Of a stretch of DNA of 64,000 bases, positions 32,552 to 44,264 are shown in pieces. A program made the position numbers and the translations under genes. Below the pieces are notes generated by a model. It was not told the origin of the DNA. It was given only the letters and a program-made list of their open reading frames with translations, and ran no database searches. Location of the stretch: contig NC_089598.1 in assembly GCF_019320115.1 (NCBI RefSeq), positions 83,224,059 through 83,288,058 of the forward strand, given 5' to 3'. The DNA is from Miscanthus floridulus. Lineage: Eukaryota; Streptophyta; Magnoliopsida; Poales; Poaceae. Every line of letters starts with the position of its first letter. Within the stretch, counting starts at the first letter, position 1.

Positions 32552-34920
32552 GTTTCATTCAACTCTAGTAGGCTATATAAACAATGACTTCGATGTGAAC
32601 GAGTTCAAATGGGAAGAGGAGGAGTAGGAGGACAAGATCGATGATGTAGTTAGCAGTGATTCAGACAATTCTGATGATGACCAAGGAGGTACATATGCTA
32701 TGCCAACACCGGTTCATGCCATGCCAGTACCGGTTCATGCTATGCCATTACCAGTACCTACTGAGGTACTTCATGCTATGCCGGCTTAGGGTAGACTAGT
32801 CATAGATTTGCCAGAGGGTGGTACCCCCTATGATTCATGGGGTAGAATTAGCGAAGCACAGTAGTACGTTCCACCACCACCTTACACAGCGATAGAGCTT
32901 ATGCAACTGAGGTCGATGAACATACCTTTCAGTGGCATTCCGAACTATAGGGATGTTGGCATGATGGATATGGTAGCTTGTGACACCAGTCTGCAGATGT
33001 ATAGGAAATTATTGTATGACCATGAGAATGAAATCCTTAGCAAGGGGACGATATTCAATACAATGTCAGAGATGAAGCTGTTCCTTTAGGACTGTGCTGT
33101 GTATCACCATAGGACGTACACCATCACTCATTCAGACTAGGAGTTGAGGTACCACGTGATAAGCAAAAATAGTTGTATGTGGAGGTTAAATGCACGAAAG
33201 AGACAGAGTGATGGCAAGTCAAGGATAAGTAAAGTGGTCCAACCCCACACTTGCCTATCAAATAAGGGGAAGGAAAATCATCAGCAACTCACTACATGTT
33301 ACCTTGCCCATCGTATATTAGGGCTCATTGATGATACTAACGACATTTTGGTGTCTTCGTTACAATAGTCCATATCCGGATTCGTTAAGTATGATGTGAA
33401 GTATAGAAAGGCTTGACGTGCTAAGCAAATTTTCCCTAGCTATTCATTAGGGTAGCTATGAGGAAGCATACAATAGGGTTCCCCGAATATTATGTGCAAT
33501 GCATTACTACAACCCTGGCTTGAAATGGTTTGTAGACACCGGAGGGATGTATTTCGAGGACCCGTTGAGGCATGTCCTGCATCGTGTGTTTTGGTCGTTC
33601 GCGCAGACGCAACATGCATTCCAGTTTTATCAGCCAGTCATACTTGTTGATGGCACTTTCCTGACTAGAAAGTATAGGGACACCTTGATGATGGCTGCTG
33701 CTATTGATCCGAAGGACCTGATAGTACCCATGGCTTTTGCTTTAGCAGAGGGAGAGAACAATGAATCATGGTCATGATTCATGCAGCTTCTACATGTACA
33801 AGTGTTTGGCCTATCTCGCACTATATGTTTGATCTCGAACCATCACCTAGGGATTCTTAATGCTGCAGGTAAACATATCGATGGGTTCCTGCCTCTAGTG
33901 CATAGATGGTGCATGCGACATTTTGCTGCTAATTTCTGGCAGCGTCAGAGGAAGAAGGAGGTTTGTGACAAGGTAAAGGCTCTATGTTGTGTATGTATAG
34001 AGCACTAGTTCAAGGAGACAAAGAGAGAACTAGACAAGTTGGTAAACAAAGCAGGCAAGGCCTGGTTAGAGGCACAGATGGAATAGAAAGCTAAATGGGC
34101 GTTAGTATATGATGAGGGCGGCTTCAGGTACGGCATCATGACCACCAACTCATCATAGTCTTTCAATCGTGTATTCACCAGAGTTCGGTCGTTGCCTGTG
34201 TCTGGAATTGTTGAGTTCTTGTTTCAAAAGTGCAACAAATATTTTGTCAAGAGGAGGAAACTTGCCCAAAGGAATCTAGCTGAACATGGGCAATTTAGAA
34301 AGGCCGGAACAGAATATTTGAAGGAGGCCGAGGAATTGGCCAAGCAGCATACTGCCAAGCCATATGGACCTCGCTGGCATGTCTTTAGTGTACGGGGGAA
34401 GGGTGGCACACGCTTGGGCGGTGAAAGTTATGGTGGATGGAACTACCGAGTTGATCTTGACAAAGTAGAGTGCAGTTGCAATGTCCCTTAGATCATGCAT
34501 GCCCCTTGCTCTCACATGATCACTGCCTGCAAGGTCCACAGATATGACTTCAAGGGTCTGCCATACATGTCACCCTTGTATCTTCATTCGAACACCCTTA
34601 GTATATGGAGAAGAGCTTTGAGCCGTACCTTGACCCAACATAGTGGCCCTCTTATCATGGTTATGACTACGTGCCACATCCAAACCTAGTGAGGGTAGGA
34701 AAGGGTAGGAGGAGGAAGAAGTGTCTCAAGGGGGACATGGACGCTATGAGAGGATACGACGAAGACATGTATGGAGGGGGAGACTTCAACGAGACCCATG
34801 GTAGGAATTTTTGCTCTGTTTGCAAATAACCTGATTACAAGGCTAGCAGGCATAGAAGATGAGGGCAACAGGTTCATACATAGAACTTGCTTATTTTCCT
34901 AGTGAAGTTGTTTAATATGT
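32552..34920 (+). pseudogene. MULE transposase, catalytic and SWIM part (copy 1)
   Basis: Continues the frame of 20386-20817 across the insertion. It encodes an acidic linker, the DNA-binding and MULE core ('YYNPGLKWFVDTGG', 'VILVDGTFLTRKY', 'AFALAEGENN', 'HRWCMRHFAANF') and a SWIM zinc finger ('CSCNVP' then 'HAPCSHMITAC'). Stops are mainly TAG at likely Gln sites (11 counted, e.g. near 32628, 33090, 33370, 34008, 34084, 34491), plus TGA for Trp at about 33415 and 33776 and one TAA. Frameshifts occur near 33440 and 34605. The conserved 'SDR'-type motif reads 'SNHH', so a catalytic Asp appears lost. Inactive. A probable intron or spacer occupies 34870-35076. Confidence 0.82.
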
Positions 34921-35076
34921 TTGTTAATGTTACTTTCAATATGTACATGTGCTTTCATATTGTGTTCCTATTGCATAACATGTAGTTTAAATTTTGCAAT
35001 GCTACTTAATGTTAATTTCAATATTGTATTATTCATCATGTTTGTTCTAACCCTTTGTTTATCAATTTATACCAGG

Positions 35077-35436
35077 ATGGCCCCTCCCATGCAACACCCG
35101 CTGTACCCCCTTCTTGAGGTGGAGTACGACGACAAGCATCGAGCTCACGTGTTGACCGACACCGATGAAGAGGTGGACTTGCCTCCTTTGAGGCCACGCA
35201 CGCACAGCAGGGCGCACGAGTGGGACAAGCATTACGCGCCATACATACGGTGTGCCGGCTTCCTCGAGCTTGTTCGCATTGTCAACTACGGTCTTCTAGC
35301 CCTTGACCCCGCACTTCTCACTATAGCTATAGACAGGTGCGAGTCCCATCATTCTCCGTAAACATTCTTATAACAAAATTGAGGTAAATAATGGTCGTTC
35401 TATTTTCGTAATGCAACCTCACAGGTGGAGGCCTAA
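35077..35436 (+). pseudogene. Plant mobile domain (PMD) protein, 5' part (copy 1)
   Basis: ATG at 35077 opens 'MAPPMQHPLYPLLEVEYDD', and the frame reads on to 'YAPYIRCAGFLELVRIVNYG' and 'DPALLTIAIDR'. A splice donor follows at 35337 and the next exon begins at 35425 with 'WRP'. This is the N-terminus of the plant mobile domain, known from MULE and Gypsy elements and domesticated host genes. The exon is cut after 12 bases by the element at 35437. Being directly downstream of the transposase, it is the second ORF of the same MULE. Confidence 0.75.
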
Positions 35437-36740
35437 TGTGGCAGAACCGCCCAGAATAGCACGCTTTCGGAGGCCCTCGTCTTCCACCAGACCCTAAGCA
35501 CCTCGAAAGCTGGCTACATTGGACGATTCCGTCGAGCACACCCCAAGGGAGAACTCAAACAATCCACGTTTTTTTATCCAGGATCCAATAATGAGGATGA
35601 GTTTACAATACTTAGTCCATTTCATACAACAAGAGTTCTCAGAAATACATTATTACAATATCAAGTTCAGAGTGCAAAATTTAAACAGCGGAATTTAAAT
35701 AAGCACCTAACGATAAGATACAAGGATCCGTCTGTGCCCACCAGAAGAATCCTCCACACAACAGCTACTCCTCAAGCTGTACCTACAATAGGGGTAAATA
35801 AACCCTGAGTACACAATGTACTCGCAAGACTTACCCGACTAGTGGGAATAATTTCCCAACTCCAAAGGATATGATAAGCTTTATGGTTTGCTGGGTTTTC
35901 TTTTTGCGAAAAAGCATTACTAGTAGTGAATTGTTATGTATGTGTTTTAGTAGCAGTCATGATTAGATCATTATCTAACCATTCTATGTAAGCACCTATT
36001 CTACTTTCAAGCAAAAGTTGAGCAATTAGATCCATTTCACCATCTTTCATCTTCCAATTCTTACTACGGTGCTAGATCATTGACAAGTCATATCGTATTA
36101 CACGGTGATTCATGAACCAATATAGCCCAGCTGGGTACCTCAAAACACACACCCCACTTGTACCACAGGCACAAGCAGGACTAACCCACCACTCTCCTAT
36201 CAAGGGGTCTAGGTCCCATCCAAACTTGGACTCCAAGCCCCACACCTGAGTCCCGGACTCAGTGTGGTGCTTAGACCTCCACCATCCCCGCCTCCAATCA
36301 GTCGGTCCAAAAAGAGTCAGAACTCATGGCAAGAGAGCAACGAGCCTTCCCACTCCCATAAGCAAGTATGTGCTCAGGATAATAAGTCTATGACCTAACT
36401 AGAATCTAATGCAACGGCCGGTCCTTAACCAACACAGACAGGGAAAACAGTATAACCAAGTTGTGCCCCGTTGGCCACAGGACACAACCTGTTACACCCA
36501 CCAATACCCGTACCATATCTCTACCCGGTCCTCCATTTTCTTTTACCATTTTATGATGAGAGTAATAATAATAATCACCTATTGTGAGTAACGATAGGTT
36601 ACTCACGCTACCGAAAAACCTAAGCATAGCAGCTACTCGAGCTATGCTAGTAGGACTCATGGGTAGGTATATCTATACATGTAGTTTCAATAATAAGCCT
36701 GTAATGTAAATGCACATCACACACACACACACACACACAC

Positions 36741-36780
<40 letters not shown>

Positions 36781-39340
36781 GTGATTATTCAAAATAAGGG
36801 TTATGCACCGGGGCTTGCCTTGGGCAGAGCGTGGTGTTAGCTCAGTCAGTCAGTGGTGGCTTCGGGACCTCCTCCTACATGAGGATCTCCTCCTCGTACT
36901 CCTCGATCACCTCCTAAAACTCATGATCTCTGATGGTCATGATCTCTGCCAACTCATTCTCTACATGCATGCGATGATGATGCAACACTTAGCATTTCGG
37001 CAACAACAACTCTTAAAATAAGAATACACATGGTAAACTACTAAGCTAGCTCTAATCACTAAGATACTAAGCTAACTATCATCTTCATCAAGTAAAGTGT
37101 TGGGTTCAACTAACAAACACCTAACTTTACAAATGAAGGATATATCTCTATTTCTACTAATGATTTAATGTATATTTGAAACAAAGAGCATTTAACTAGC
37201 CTTATGTTAAGTCTATTCTAAAGCTATAAAATTATAGTGAGCACATAATAATACCATGAAGCTACTATAAAATTTTCAAAGCTAAAGCTATCACCATTTT
37301 GCCACAAAAATTCCTACAATATTTAACCTAATAATATTAAACACTCTCAAATGATTTAATAGCTCCTGGTATCAACAAGTATATATATGAACTAAATACA
37401 CTAACAGATAGAGCACAATTTTAGGAACTTAACAAAATTAGTTTCACAATTTTTGAATACCTACATGATTTTATATTAATTTCCAAAAATTTAGCTCAGA
37501 AATAAAATGAAAAGCTATTTCTATTCTCCATGAAAAAGCTAAATTGATTTTGGCCCACACGCGATGCAGCGCGCACGAGCGCATGGCGGCCCATGGTGTG
37601 GCCCATGTGGCATCGGCCGATGCACGCGAGGCAGCCCGCTGGCGAGGAAGCCCACACGGGATGGCACATTAGCAAAAACGCCCCCTCGCGTTATCAGAAA
37701 ATAGCACTAACACTACACATACTATTTCTATAGACAATGACTTTTGCAATGGAACCCTCGAATCTTTCTCCTCTTTACAACGACAAGGCCCCCCTACCTT
37801 TCCCACATGCGCCAACCACACGGAACCCACGCTGACCTATCTATGAGGCCGACGCTCACCTAGGGTTCAACGCGAGACGATGGACGGGGTTGGATGAGCC
37901 GGACGCCGTAGAAGGGACCTCTCCACGGATGGCGGGCACCCTACGACAATGGCGATGGTGTTCTGGTGAGCTGGCGGTAACAACAAGGCGGTATGGATAA
38001 TGGGTGAGCAATGACAACTCACCTGTGACCTTATTGAGAAGCCAGCTTGGCCGGAGACCACCCGAGCGAGGCTGGCCACGTGCGCGCTGCGAGGTGAACG
38101 AGGGGAACCACAACAGGCATGACCGTGTCAGTGGCGAGAAGGTGGGCACTAAAGCTGTGACTAGCAGTGCGCCCAACAAAAAGGGAGCCAAGGCAAGCTA
38201 GTGGTGCAAGAGGAATTGGTGCGGGGGTGAAGTGGTGGAGGCTGGCCATGACGCAGGCGATGACGAGCCTTAACGGCACGGTGGCGGGGCAAAGTTCCAA
38301 AATTGAAGCTTAGCATGACAAGATTCAAGGTAGGGTTGGTTCAGCTAGAGATGGGGTGTAAAGGTGGAGATGCGAGCATGAGGAATTGATGAGAGGTGCT
38401 CGCTCTCTGACTCACCGTGACACCACTCGATGGCAGCGGAAAGTAGAGAGAGAAGAGAGGAAGAGAGAAATGGAGCGCCGGCAGTTGGGCTCGGCTCGTC
38501 CATGCCTTGGCGGGACTAGTGTGGACAATGACGACGATTGCGACGATAGCGATAGCGTCATGACATGAGGAGCATCGGCAGTGCGGATGCGATGGCACCC
38601 AAACGGCAGGCGCGAGGCAGAGCAAGCAGGGTGCGGGGCCAGCGGCTCACTGTGGCCGGCCTCAGCCAAGCCCAGGTGGCTCGACCGGCCAAGCGCGGCG
38701 GCATGGTTGCCCACGCGGGACATGGCCATGTGTGCGACATGAGAAGGCTACACGGTGACCGCGCACCCGGCGCCAACCAAACCGAGACAGTGAACACACA
38801 CAAATTTTAAAGCGTTCAACACAACCACACGATTGGCTTTAGGACCTAAACCATCTTCACCATGCTCAAGATGGCACATGAGACTACCCAAATTGAGCTA
38901 TAACACTACACCCACTCCTTAACCCAATATCTCATAATAAATTGCTAAATATAGTCGTGTCTAACTGTTGACAAACTTGAAAATTTCTAAGTTTTTGAGC
39001 TGAATTTGATTTCCATTTGCGATTTCTAATCTAGTGGAAATATTAGCTAGTAATATCATTTTTTACCGCAAGTATTTCATTGTCATCTACAAAGTTTGTA
39101 CTTCAAATTTTATTTAAGTATCACATACATGTTCTATAGCATTTTTGCTTAATAAAAATTGGTTTAAAACCCTAAGTGATATAACATGACTATCGAATCA
39201 ACTTTCGTTTCGCATTTTAGTTGATCGTTTCGAGTTATAGAAATTGATCTACACACTTTATCACAGGCATTAACACATAAACATAATGCTCATGACATGT
39301 TTTAGCAAATGATTTATGGTGTAACACCGAGGGTGTTACA
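35437..39340. mobile_element. Solo-LTR-like element, 3.9 kb (copy 1)
   Basis: Plus strand starts 'TGTGGCAGAACC' and ends 'GGGTGTTACA' (TG...CA). The flanks CCTAA (35432-35436) and CCTGA (39341-39345) form an imperfect 5-bp duplication, and removing the element joins 'WRP' to 'ETHTFHLPCGEM' of the PMD. The right end carries the palindrome 'tgtaacaccgagggtgttaca', a common grass LTR start read on the minus strand. There is no internal repeat of the ends and no pol genes, so a solo LTR of a large-LTR Gypsy family is the best guess. The interior has a (CA)n(TA)n tract at 36716-36777 and a GC-rich part at 37560-38780; ORFs there are not convincing. Confidence 0.6.
36716..36777. repeat. (CA)n(TA)n microsatellite (copy 1)
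   Basis: Interrupted CA run, then a TA run. The partner at 56230-56291 has an uninterrupted CA run. Confidence 0.9.
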
Positions 39341-40190
39341 CCTGAGACCCACACGTTCCACCTACCTTGCGGCGAGATGACCATGACCATGCAGGACGTG
39401 AAGGCCTATCTTTGGCCTACGGTTGGGGGGGCTTCCAGTGACAGGTATAGTTGACAACGATTCATTGGAGAGAGCTAGTAGCTCAGTTCTATGGCTTTCT
39501 TCCACCGGATGGACGAGGATGCAAAAAATAAGCAATTGAACCCTATTTAATACTTGCATTGATTTCCTAAATCCATCGTGTCTCATTGTCTTTGGTAAAT
39601 TTCAGGAAAACTTCCAATGTTTCATCATCGTGGATCATAGAGCGCTTCGATAACTTGCACCCATAAGCTAATCAGCCTGAGAATCGACAGGCTTCGCTAA
39701 AGTGTGGCTCTAGCACTTCCCTAGCCCCTTTCTCTATTCCTGGACGCGTCAGGCAACACCATCAGCTGGATTTTTCCTTAACTTACTAACCAGCCGAGGG
39801 AGAAAATAGCGACGTACAGCTGGGGCAGTGCAGTCCTAGCATGGTCGTATCGACAGCTATGCTTTGCCTGCCATCACACCTCAGGGTTTGCAAGCCTTGG
39901 TGGTTGCTCTCACCTACTCTAGGTTTGGTGTTAGGAAAGATGGACAGTTGGGAGGCCCCTTCTTAATGGTTGCCTATAAGTACTTTGGTTCACTAGTTAC
40001 TTTGAAGCTATTACATATCATGAAATTATGATTGGCTAATCCATTGTCGTGTTAAATGCAGCATTGGAACTGGCAGGATACACTGCCTACTACTCTGTAT
40101 ATTTGGAAGGAAGCATAGTTAGTTAGAAGGAATGCGAGGCGCAAGTACAGGGAGTACACAAACTGTCTCGATGTCCTGACGCAGCACTAG
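39341..40190 (+). pseudogene. PMD protein, 3' part (copy 1, with extra indels)
   Basis: Resumes 'PETHTFHLPCGEMTMTMQDV'. Extra bases at about 39403, 39463 and 39510 relative to the partner at 58829 break the frame. A later exon after 'tttcag' encodes 'SSSWIIERFDNLHP', and a following stretch contains 'GSAVLAWSYRQLCFACH', a PMD hallmark. The last exon ends at 40190, where Copia element 2 is inserted. Confidence 0.68.
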
Positions 40191-42103
40191 TGAAAGCTCT
40201 AGTTTGGTTTTGGTGAATTGATGAAACCCTAAGTGCTAACCTAGTTTATCAAGTGATTATGAGATAGGTAGCACACTCCAAGTTATAAAGCAAACAAAGA
40301 TCATAGCATGATGAAGATGATGCCATTGTGATGATCAAGTGCTTGGACTTGGAAAGAAGAAAGAGAAAAACAAAAAGCTCAAGGCAAAGGTATAAACCAT
40401 AGGAAGCTATTTTGTTTTAAGTGATCAAGACACTTAAAGAGTGTGATCACCATTTAGGTTTGATAGCCGTACTATTAAGAGGGGTGAAACTCGTATCAAA
40501 ATGCGGTTATCAAAGTGCCACTAGATGCTCTAACTCGTTGCATATGCATTTAGGATCTAGTGGAGTGCTAACACCCTTGAAAAATGTTTGTGAAAATATG
40601 CTAACACATGTGCACAAGGTGATACACTTGGTGGTTGGCACATTTGAGCAAGGGTGTGAAGAAGATAGAGTTGAAAAGGAGTTAGTCGCGCTGGTTACAG
40701 AGTGACCGGACATGTCCGGTATGGTGATTGGACACGGTTCGGTGTGATTCAGCAAACGCAGTGTTCGGCGAACAGTTGATCGGATGCTGGCAGCGTCCGA
40801 TCCGGTGTGACCGGACGCGTCCGGTCGAGCATGGATGCTTACTATACTCCACTGAACGTTGAGGCTCAACGTCCGGTCAGTTTCTAATAGACGCGTCCGG
40901 TCTACCCTGATGGGCTTACTGGACTCGACCGGACTCGGCGGCTCTGCGTTTGGTCATTTATAGTTCTGCGTCCGGTCAGAGCGTCCGATCGAATGAAAGT
41001 GGGCTGCAATGGCTACCTTGTTTAAACTGGACATGTGGCGATCTAGGAGAGACCGGACGCGTCCGGTCGACCTACCGGACACGTTCGGTATTCATGAACG
41101 GAGCGTCCGGTCGGTTGGACCGAAGCGTCCGGTCACCCTTTGCTGTACCCAGTGAAGGGGTACAACGGCTCTATTTTGTGGGAGCTTCTATTTAAGCCCC
41201 ATGGCCGGTGTTGAAGCTCACACCTTTGGCCATTTTCATTGACATAGCAACCTTGTGAGCTTAGCCAAAGCCCTCCCACTCATCTCCATCATTGATTCAT
41301 CATCTTTGTGAGATTGGGAGAGAATCCAAGTGCATTGCTTGAGTGTTTGCATCTAGAGGCACTTGGTGTTCATGTTTCGCTGTGGATTTCACTTGTTACT
41401 CTTGGTGGTTGCTGCCACCTAGCCAACTTGGAGCAGCGAGGATGTCGAGCGGAGGTTGGTGATTGTCTCGGCTCCGATCATGGTGATTGTGAGGGTTCTT
41501 GACCTTTCCTCGGCGGAGAGCCAAAAAGGTACTCTAGTGGATTGCTCGTGGCTTGTGTGATCCTTATCTTGTGTTGGTTGTGCGGCACCTATTGAGGGTT
41601 TGGCGTGTTGAAGCAATTAGCACGTGAACCTCACGTGAGTGAATCGCCACCATGAGGACTAGCTTGCGGCAAGCGAAGTGAACCTCGGTAAAAATCATTA
41701 TGTTCATCATTGATTCTGAGTGTGACGGTCTTCATTGTTATTTATCCTTGTGATTGATTGGTTCCTCATCTACACGGTGGTATAACCTTCTTGATCACTC
41801 TCTTTATTTTACCGCAACTAGTTGACAAGCTTCTTAGTGTAGCTAGTTGTGAGAGCTTGCTTGGTTGGTTGGTGTGGCCTCTTTAGTTAGCCTTTGAGAG
41901 CACACTAACATAGGGTAGTGTCATAGCTATTTGTGTGAATAGACACTATCTAAACTAGAATTGTGGTAGGTAGCTCTGCATTTTGAGTAGGCTAGCGCAA
42001 CACTTGCTTTGCCTCATAATTGTCTAACTATTTTGTTAAGTGTTGTTGTAGAAATTTTATTAGGCTATTCACCCCCCCCCCCTCTAGCCATTAGGACCTT
42101 TCA
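40191..42103 (+). repeat. 5' LTR of Copia element 2 (copy 1)
   Basis: TGAAAGC...CTTTCA, 1913 bp, a different family from element 1 apart from short ends. The palindrome cluster 40703-41134 uses the same 'accggacgcgtccggt' motif. A TATA-like 'tatttaag' lies near 41190, and a C run near 42072. Confidence 0.88.
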
Positions 42104-42105
42104 AG

Positions 42106-42118
42106 TGGTATTAGAGCC
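42106..42118 (+). promoter_or_regulatory. Primer binding site (initiator tRNA-Met type)
   Basis: 'tggtattagagcc' two bases after the LTR. The usual plant site is TGGTATCAGAGC, so it carries a C-to-T change in a CAG context. Confidence 0.8.
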
Positions 42119-42159
42119 GAGGTCACCGTGATTTGAGGCTTAACAATCTTCGGTGTAAA

Positions 42160-44251
42160 AATAGCTCAATCAACAACACAAAGAAGCCACCCCAATTTGA
42201 TGGCTCCAGCTATCCCCTATTGGAAGGCCAAGATGACAACTTATATCACGTCAATCAATAGGAAGGTTTGGAAGGTGGTAGAAACCAAAATTGAGATTGA
42301 AGATCCAGGAGAATCCTACCACGGCCCGAAGTAGTACTTCCTCAAAACAATGACATGCTCTAAGTGCTATCATGATGCTAATGATGAAAAGAAACATTTG
42401 AGCAAGTCAAAAACTATGAGATGGCTCATGAGGCATAGAAGAAGTTGGAAGGAATCATTTGAGGGCACTCAAGCTGTGATGGTGTAAAGACATACATCCT
42501 CAAAGAGAAGTTTGCAAGCTTCAAGATGAAGAAGGATGAAGTGTGCCGAAGATGTTTCATAGGACTTCAAGTGCTTGTCAATTATCTTAAAGCACTTGGA
42601 GAAGAGGTGAAGGACAAGGACTTCTCACACTAAGTTCTTGAGATGTTGCCCTTCAAGATTTGGTACATTGGTCACCATTCTAGTGAGAAGCGGTTTGGAC
42701 ACCATGACACCAAACCAAGTATTGGGAGATATAATGACTGATGATACTTATAGAGATGATGATGAGAAGGAAGAAAAGAAGGAGAAGAAAGATGACAAGA
42801 AGGATGACAAGAAGAAGAGCATGGCATTCAAAGCCACATCATCCAAGGGCAAAGCTAAGCAGAAACATCAAGTAAGAAGATGGAATCTTGGAGATGATGA
42901 TGATGATGATGAGAAGATGGCTCTCTTTGTCAAGAGATTTGGCAAGTTCATGGTGAAGAAGGGCTACCGTGCTAGAAGAAAGAAGTCTTCATCCAAGAAC
43001 AAAGAAGAGTCAAGAAGGTGCTTCAAGTGTCAAAGCAAAGATCATCTTGTTGCTCAATGCCCATACAATAGTGACAATGATGATGTCAACAAGAAGAACA
43101 AGAAGAAGGACAAGAAAGAAAAGAAAGAGAAAAGGACAAGATGGCATTCAAGAAGAAGAAGGGTGGTTCATATGTAGTCACTTGGGATAGTGATGCCTCC
43201 TCAAGTGATGATGATGATGATAGTGATGCTAACAAGACCACCAAGAAGAAGGTTCTTGCAAGCATTGCCATCAATGAGAAGCCTTCTCTCTTCGAATCTT
43301 CATCATGCTTAATGGCTAAGGCCACTAAGGTACAATCTTGTGATGATGAAAGTGATGAAGAACATGATGATGAAAATGAACATGAAAATGAAAATGATAG
43401 TGATAGTGATAATGATGAACCCACTAAAGATAAATTATTTGACATGCTAGAAGATGCTAGAGAACACTTGACATAAAAGATGGGAATGCAAAAGCTTACG
43501 TAAGGAACTAAAAGACCTTAAGCAAGCATTTGATGAGCTCAATGCATCTCATGAGAGGCTAGAGGAAGCCAATGAGAAACTTGGCAAATCTCACAAAAAG
43601 CTTGAAAAGGCTCATTCATCTTTGCTTGATGAGCAAAATACAAAGAAGCATGTTAAAACTTGTAATGTAGGTTTAACTTGTGATATAATTGATGAATCAT
43701 TATCTATGCCTATCATTGTTCCTCCCACTAACCCTTGTTGTAGTACTTCTACTTCTACCTCATCTAGTAGTGATGGTTTCACTTGTGATGCCTCACTAAT
43801 GGTTGAGAATGAGAATCTCAAGAAGGAGGTCAACAAGCTCACTCACACTTTCGCTAAAGCCTATGGTGGTGAGGACCGCTTGCTTATGTGCTTGGGTAGC
43901 CAAAGAGCTTCTCTCTACAAAGAGGGATTAGGCTATACCCCCAAGAAAGGTAAGGCGGCCTTTGCTCCTCACAAGACTAGTTTTGTGAAGAACAATGGTC
44001 GGTTTTGCACTAGTTGCAAGCAAGTTGGTCATAAAGAGCAAGAGTGCAAAAACAAGAGCAAAAATGCTAATGTATCTCCCTTAAGCTTGATTCATGCTAT
44101 ATGCTTACTATGGGTACAAATGGTGTGGTGTGAAGGCTAAGTTCATTGGTAAACCATGGATGGGCTCAAAGAAGAAAACCATTTGGGTACTAAAGAGCCT
44201 AGTGACTAACCTTCAAGGACCCAAGCAAGTTTGGGTACCTAAAAAGAATTG
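42160..44251 (+). pseudogene. Copia element 2 gag, frameshifted copy
   Basis: Same protein as at 61645-63732 but split over several frames by indels (e.g. 42300-42480, 42630, 42870, 43130, 43470, 44090). The zinc knuckles 'CFKCQSKDHLVAQC' and 'CTSCKQVGHKEQEC' remain visible. Confidence 0.8.
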
Positions 44252-44264
44252 ATCTTCTTTTGTA

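Noticed and set aside
36800..38810. Genes within the solo-LTR-like element
   Set aside because: ORFs in all frames are short, differ between the two copies because of indels, and match no family I recognise.
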